Source of the DNA: Calditrichaceae bacterium
Lineage (GTDB): Bacteria > Calditrichota > Calditrichia > Calditrichales > Calditrichaceae
NCBI GenBank assembly: GCA_030592985.1
Contig: JAUVIB010000065.1
Span: 1-11,253, forward strand
Reading direction: 5' to 3'
Length of the DNA: 11,253 bases
This document shows, in pieces, positions 7,469-11,253 of the stretch (within the stretch, counting starts at the first letter, position 1; each line of letters starts with the position of its first letter). Below the pieces are notes generated by a model. It saw only the letters and a list, made by a program, of their open reading frames with translations. It ran no database searches and was not told the DNA's origin. Made by a program: the position numbers and the translations under genes.

Positions 7469-8026
7469 ATGAAAAATATTGAAATAATTATAATTGCTAT
7501 AGGACTGGCAATGGATGCTTTTGCAGTCTCATTAGTAGCAGCATCTTCCGGGAGAATAAAAGGGAAACGTGCTGTTTTTCGTTTATCTTTTCATTTTGGA
7601 TTATTTCAATTTCTTATGCCAATAATTGGCTGGTATACCGGTTCTGTTATTACGGATATGGTTCGAGCTGTTGATCATTGGATTGCCTTTGCATTGCTGG
7701 CTTTTGTAGGTGGACGTATGATTTACATATCGTTTAAAACCGGCGAAACTATTGATTATCCGGATCCATCAAAAGGATTTAGTTTGATCTCTTTATCCAT
7801 AGCCACTAGTATTGACGCTTTAGCGGTTGGTTTTAGTATGGCCATGATCAATATTGATATTTTATATCCCAGTATTTTAATAGGCTTTACAGCGGCTGGA
7901 CTTTCTCTAATTGGTATTTATCTTGGTAAAATATTGAACCGTTCATTCAGCTATATTATGGAACGGACCGGCGGTATTCTGCTAATTTTAATCGGATTAA
8001 AGATTTTATATGACCATCTTTTATAA
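7469..8026 (+). CDS. mntP: MntP-family manganese efflux pump
   Basis: The 185-residue protein has six predicted membrane helices in two homologous halves, the size and layout of MntP (YebN, DUF204), which exports Mn(II) across the cytoplasmic membrane. The paired signatures are present: GLAMDAFAVS in helix 1 (D16) and ATSIDALAVG in the second half (D116), with acidic residues needed for transport in the family, and GGRMI at 81-85. A hydrophilic loop lies at about 88-104. The Shine-Dalgarno site is weak (a purine run GCGGAAAAAAA about ten bases upstream), but no other start fits. I looked in the 142-bp gap upstream for the manganese-sensing yybP-ykoY riboswitch and could not see it. The divergent Crp/Fnr regulator is a possible controller. 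A weak TTGGGT (7408-7413), 17 bases, TTAAAT (7431-7436) pair may be its promoter. Confidence 0.9.
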   Translation: MKNIEIIIIAIGLAMDAFAVSLVAASSGRIKGKRAVFRLSFHFGLFQFLMPIIGWYTGSVITDMVRAVDHWIAFALLAFVGGRMIYISFKTGETIDYPDPSKGFSLISLSIATSIDALAVGFSMAMINIDILYPSILIGFTAAGLSLIGIYLGKILNRSFSYIMERTGGILLILIGLKILYDHLL

Positions 8027-8068
8027 TAATTTTGAATATTTGCAATAAATCATATATTTTTTATACGG

Positions 8069-8104
8069 TCAGAATATTCTGAATGGTTATCTCCGTCAGA
8101 CGGA
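8069..8104. repeat. two adjacent perfect palindromes
   Basis: TCAGAATATTCTGA (8069-8082) is a perfect 14-bp palindrome. Ten bases later comes TCCGTCAGACGGA (8092-8104), a perfect 6+1+6 inverted repeat. They lie between mntP (stop at 8026) and the exported-protein gene (start at 8266). They could be regulator sites, or the second could be a short terminator stem for mntP, though no T-tract follows. Confidence 0.45.
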
Positions 8105-8254
8105 CAAGTCTAACAATTTGATAACGAATCAGGAGAAATGGAAAATTGCATTATTGCTTACTACAAAATTTTAAATATCCACATGATTTATCAGCAGCGG
8201 GTCGAGAGTTTAGAATTTGGATAAACAAGCACAAATCATTATCATACATTCTTT

Positions 8255-8258
8255 GGAG
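8255..8258 (+). promoter_or_regulatory. ribosome binding site that decides the start of the exported protein
   Basis: GGAG lies seven bases before the ATG at 8266. It supports that start over the upstream in-frame TTG at 8146, which lacks a following signal peptide. Confidence 0.65.
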
Positions 8259-8265
8259 TATAGCG

Positions 8266-10746
8266 ATGAAAAAACAGATATTATATTCATCTATTATTAC
8301 GATAATTTTTTTAATCAATTATCCACAAAACTTATTTCCTCAAACAGGATTCCCCGATTGGCATGAATCTATTGTGGAATGGACAGTTTCCGGCAACGAT
8401 ACCTTTTACAGTAAATCCAATAATAGCGCTACTTTGTCATGGGCTGAAACCTATAATCTACAGACTTATAATTTAATGTTTGAAGTAGATAATGATACTA
8501 TCTGGCTCAACAAACTGTCCAAACACGGTTATGATATTATGGCCAGCGCCCAGGATGTCCCCGATGATACATCCGTAAGTTATGACCCGAAAATTGCAGA
8601 TGGCTATCTTGGATGGGGAACGGATCATTATTCGGACGATGGTAATTACACTGAATACCTTGTTCATGAAGGACATTTTTGCACAGAACTGGCAAAATTT
8701 GTTTTAACAGTCTATCAAAATGATGTATTATATAATCAATTCGGCACAAGAGCTGATTCAATTTTACACTTTCTGGAAAAAAATGTAGTCGGTAAATGGT
8801 ATGCTGTTTGGGATTCAAACCTTGTCGTTAATCCGAGTGGTACTCTTGATGGATCATATCCCAATTGGGTTGGATCTGAAAACCTGAGTATTATTCCCGT
8901 CAACCAATATGTCGCATACGGCCATTTTTTACTTGAATTGATCCAGATATCCAAAACCAATTATTATACCCCATACAATACAGACTATCTGCCATGGTAT
9001 CAGCAGGTTGTAACAGATATGGCAACAGAATTTCGGTCCATGCTGCATTATCTTCCTGAAATTGATGCTTATACCTGGAAATATGCAAAAAACTGTTGTA
9101 CGAATGATGTGTCACACTCGGCCATTGATGTTATGTATGCTTACGAATGTTATCAAAATGGTATCGAATTTGATTTTACCGATATGAATCGATTCGCTAA
9201 TTTATATGTCAGACAATTATGGAAAAACCCACAAAATGTCTGGGATGCGGAATTATGGGATTTTTTTGATCAAAGCGAATCCGGTGGAAACTATGATAAA
9301 GACTCACGTAAATGGGGCATATACACTCTTTTTAGTCCATGGATAGGCGGTATCCAAAGTGGTGTATACCGGAATTATGCCATTACCGGATCATACGGAT
9401 GCCCCCAGGCCAGCGGAATCGCAACTTTAGCCTGGATAAATAAATACTGCCTTCCTCTAACTTCTCCCGTTAATGTTACGCTTAGTGAAAAAAATGGTGA
9501 CGGAGATAATATGGCGGATCCTGGCGAAGAGTTGAATCTGTTCATTGGTATTTCCAACTGGGGTAATAAATCGCTTGATAGTCTGATAGTAACTATTCAA
9601 AGCGATGATGAACGAATAGAAATAACAAAAGCCATAATGCGCTATCCGCTAATAGGATCGATGGATACTGCAATATCCCAATTAGATACTTTTGCCTTTA
9701 AAGTTAAAGAGGATGTTTCAAATGGCGGTAAAGTTCTTTTGCGTATATTAATGAAATATAAGGGGAAAACCGTAAAAGATTCGGTTTATTTAACCATTAA
9801 TCCTGTTTCCGTACTATTAGTTGATGATGACGGTGGCGCTGATTTTGAAAGCTATTATACAAATGGCGTATTAGACAACATCGCAAGTTATACTCGTTGG
9901 GATATGAATAAACTTGAAACACCGACCGCCTATCTCAATAAATATAAAACAGTCATTTGGTTTACCGGAGATGATTCTCTAAACACCTTGACCAAAGAAG
10001 ACAGAGAAGGTATCAAAGCTTATTTGGATGGTGGAGGCAAATTTATACTATTCAGCTCTAAAGTACAGGATGATTTATTAGAAAGTGAGCAGCCGGATAC
10101 CTCATTTTTCGAAAACTATCTGCATACTTACACCAATGAGCATTGGCAACGGAATGACTACTTCACCTTGACGGTAGTAAATCAACATATCTATCCAAGT
10201 TTATATTTATCTCTCACTCCCAAAAGTAATCACATTTTCCGGGCAATAAACAGTAAACCGGAGTCTAATATCCTGGTGAAATATTTCTTCGGAGGAGGTT
10301 CTGCGGGCGGAATTTATACTCTTTCAACACACAGGATGGCCTACCTGACCTTTGGTGTGGAAAATTTAATAGACGGACTTGATGAAGCGGCACAAATTGA
10401 AAGAAGGCGCTTCTTTTTATCAGGAGTAATGAGTATTCTGAACGAAACAACGTCAATAAAAAACTCAAAAAGTAATATTCCGACTGAATTCCGGCTGAGC
10501 GCCTATCCAAATCCATTTAACAGTCAGGTTACTTTTAAGTTTTATAATACAAGCGAACAAACCATAAAGCTTTCCATTTATGATGTGCGTGGCAAGCTCG
10601 TAAAATCATTATCCGTTAAAAATGCAAATAGTATTCAATGGAATGGTAAAAACCAGGAAGGCCTTCATACAGGAAGTGGAATTTATCTCGTTAGAGTTCA
10701 AAATGGCGATACGGTAAAAAACTATAAAATAGTACAGATTAAATAA
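8266..10746 (+). CDS. large exported multidomain protein with type IX-style sorting tail
   Basis: The 826-residue start is the ATG at 8266: GGAG (8255-8258) is well placed and a signal peptide follows at once (MKKQ, then a hydrophobic run to about residue 20). An upstream in-frame TTG at 8146 would add 40 residues and bury the signal. Residues about 60-395 are tryptophan-rich and look alpha-helical, with HEGHFC (134-139), IPVNQY (210-215) and NDVSHSAID (280-288), recalling (alpha/alpha)-toroid polysaccharide-acting enzymes; no activity is assigned. Then come a beta domain opening GDGDNMADPGEE (411-422), like CARDB-type folds; a domain starting VLLVDDDGG (516-524) with WFTGDD and GGGKFILFSS, like an inactive class I amidotransferase fold; and a sorting tail with YPNPFN (747-752) ending GIYLVRVQNG...YKIVQIK. 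It is probably surface-attached or released and co-transcribed with the phosphoesterase gene. Confidence 0.75.
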   Translation: MKKQILYSSIITIIFLINYPQNLFPQTGFPDWHESIVEWTVSGNDTFYSKSNNSATLSWAETYNLQTYNLMFEVDNDTIWLNKLSKHGYDIMASAQDVPDDTSVSYDPKIADGYLGWGTDHYSDDGNYTEYLVHEGHFCTELAKFVLTVYQNDVLYNQFGTRADSILHFLEKNVVGKWYAVWDSNLVVNPSGTLDGSYPNWVGSENLSIIPVNQYVAYGHFLLELIQISKTNYYTPYNTDYLPWYQQVVTDMATEFRSMLHYLPEIDAYTWKYAKNCCTNDVSHSAIDVMYAYECYQNGIEFDFTDMNRFANLYVRQLWKNPQNVWDAELWDFFDQSESGGNYDKDSRKWGIYTLFSPWIGGIQSGVYRNYAITGSYGCPQASGIATLAWINKYCLPLTSPVNVTLSEKNGDGDNMADPGEELNLFIGISNWGNKSLDSLIVTIQSDDERIEITKAIMRYPLIGSMDTAISQLDTFAFKVKEDVSNGGKVLLRILMKYKGKTVKDSVYLTINPVSVLLVDDDGGADFESYYTNGVLDNIASYTRWDMNKLETPTAYLNKYKTVIWFTGDDSLNTLTKEDREGIKAYLDGGGKFILFSSKVQDDLLESEQPDTSFFENYLHTYTNEHWQRNDYFTLTVVNQHIYPSLYLSLTPKSNHIFRAINSKPESNILVKYFFGGGSAGGIYTLSTHRMAYLTFGVENLIDGLDEAAQIERRRFFLSGVMSILNETTSIKNSKSNIPTEFRLSAYPNPFNSQVTFKFYNTSEQTIKLSIYDVRGKLVKSLSVKNANSIQWNGKNQEGLHTGSGIYLVRVQNGDTVKNYKIVQIK

Positions 10747-10782
10747 AGCTTAATTCTAATCTTATTAATAAGGATACATATC

Positions 10783-11253
10783 ATGGTTTCAAGTAAATTC
10801 AGATGGATATTTATTACTCTTTTGCTGATTTTTGTCAACCTTCATGCTCAGACAATCACCAAAGGACCTTATTTGGCTGATCCGCAAAAGAATTCAATAA
10901 CAATTCGTTGGGAATGTGACAGTCAACTCCTCTTTTGGGTAAAATACGGATCCGAGAAATCACTCTCCTCAAGTGTAGAAGGAACTTTAATCGGAACGAA
11001 GGAAGATCATTTTCTGTATGAGGCAAATATTAACGGCTTAATCTCCGGTAAATATTATTCCTATCAAATTAATTCAGAGAGTGTCAAAAGCACGATTAAT
11101 ACATTTAAATGCAATTTACCGGTAAACAAGCCCGTAACTTTTGTCGTTACGGGAGACAGCCGCTCCCGTCCGCAGGTTTTCGGAGCAATTGTAGAGCATG
11201 TGAATCAACTTAATCCCGATCTGATTATAAGTATGGGAGATTTGGTAATAGAA
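10783..11253 (+). CDS. purple-acid-phosphatase-like exported metallophosphoesterase, N-terminal part (runs off right edge)
   Basis: 157 codons are visible, with AAGGA eight bases before the ATG. A signal peptide spans residues 1-22 with probable cleavage after LHA (A22). Residues about 25-110 form a fibronectin-III-like domain opening KGPYLADPQKNSITIRWE, the usual N-terminal domain of purple acid phosphatases. The metallophosphoesterase core follows: FVVTGDSRSR (120-129, D125) and, after PDLIISMGDLV, D153, which are the first two metal-binding motifs. In the first motif the expected residue two after the Asp (His or Gly) is Arg127. The GNH and later His motifs lie beyond the window. Likely role: hydrolysis of phosphoesters outside the cytoplasmic membrane. 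The 36-bp gap after the exported-protein gene suggests one operon. A sorting tail at the missing C-terminus is plausible but unseen. Confidence 0.82.
   Translation, partial: MVSSKFRWIFITLLLIFVNLHAQTITKGPYLADPQKNSITIRWECDSQLLFWVKYGSEKSLSSSVEGTLIGTKEDHFLYEANINGLISGKYYSYQINSESVKSTINTFKCNLPVNKPVTFVVTGDSRSRPQVFGAIVEHVNQLNPDLIISMGDLVIE

Noticed and set aside
8138..8224. A 28-codon ATG frame after AGGAG
   Set aside because: AGGAG is only two bases from the ATG, the product resembles no family, and it lies in the leader of the exported-protein gene.
8146..8265. Longer N-terminus for the exported protein, from an in-frame TTG
   Set aside because: The 40 extra residues are polar, would bury the signal peptide, and the ATG at 8266 has its own well-spaced GGAG.
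8473..9115. Several minus-strand frames across the exported-protein gene
   Set aside because: They overlap the plus-strand gene with clear domains, overlap one another, and have no start signals or family match.

Overview
The window reads as chromosomal DNA of an AT-rich bacterium of the Fibrobacterota-Chlorobiota-Bacteroidota (FCB) group or an allied candidate phylum such as Calditrichota, Ignavibacteriota or KSB1. The main clue is a large secreted protein ending in a type IX-secretion-style tail with the YPNPFN signature, which is typical of those lineages. An AsmA-like protein at the left edge fits a diderm envelope. Most genes have clear Shine-Dalgarno sites (AGGAAG, AAGGAG, GGAG, AAGGA). 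The phylum assignment is inference.

Layout from left to right: (1) positions 1-482, minus strand, the N-terminal part of an AsmA-like envelope protein that runs off the left edge. (2) A 629-bp gene-free stretch with a candidate promoter for each flanking gene and one copy of a dispersed palindromic repeat. (3) 1112-4654, plus strand, a full-length AddA-type helicase-nuclease with all helicase motifs and a complete C-terminal nuclease motif set, but no adjacent addB. (4) A second, diverged copy of the repeat in the gap before a convergent gene. (5) 4895-6124, minus strand, a major facilitator transporter. (6) A 242-bp gap with an 11-bp-stem hairpin and a doubtful 45-codon frame. (7) A minus-strand pair, a Crp/Fnr-type regulator (6649-7326) followed by a small DUF2892 membrane protein (6367-6567), with a perfect 17-bp palindrome between them. 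(8) Divergent from the regulator, mntP, a manganese efflux pump (7469-8026). (9) A plus-strand pair of exported proteins: an 826-residue multidomain protein with a sorting tail (8266-10746) and, 36 bp later, the N-terminal part of a purple-acid-phosphatase-like metallophosphoesterase that runs off the right edge (from 10783).

How the genes may work together: the regulator and DUF2892 gene look like a small regulatory unit, because the palindrome sits where a class II Crp/Fnr activator would bind relative to a plausible -10 element. The two exported proteins probably form an operon acting outside the cytoplasmic membrane, possibly on polymers or phosphorylated substrates. AddA would act in double-strand-break repair, with AddB presumably encoded elsewhere. 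I see no CRISPR array, tRNA, rRNA, transposase, integrase or recognisable defence system. The window is mostly ordinary chromosomal content; the most unusual points are the uncharacterised exported protein with its phosphoesterase neighbour, the palindromic operator candidate, and the paired repeats around addA.
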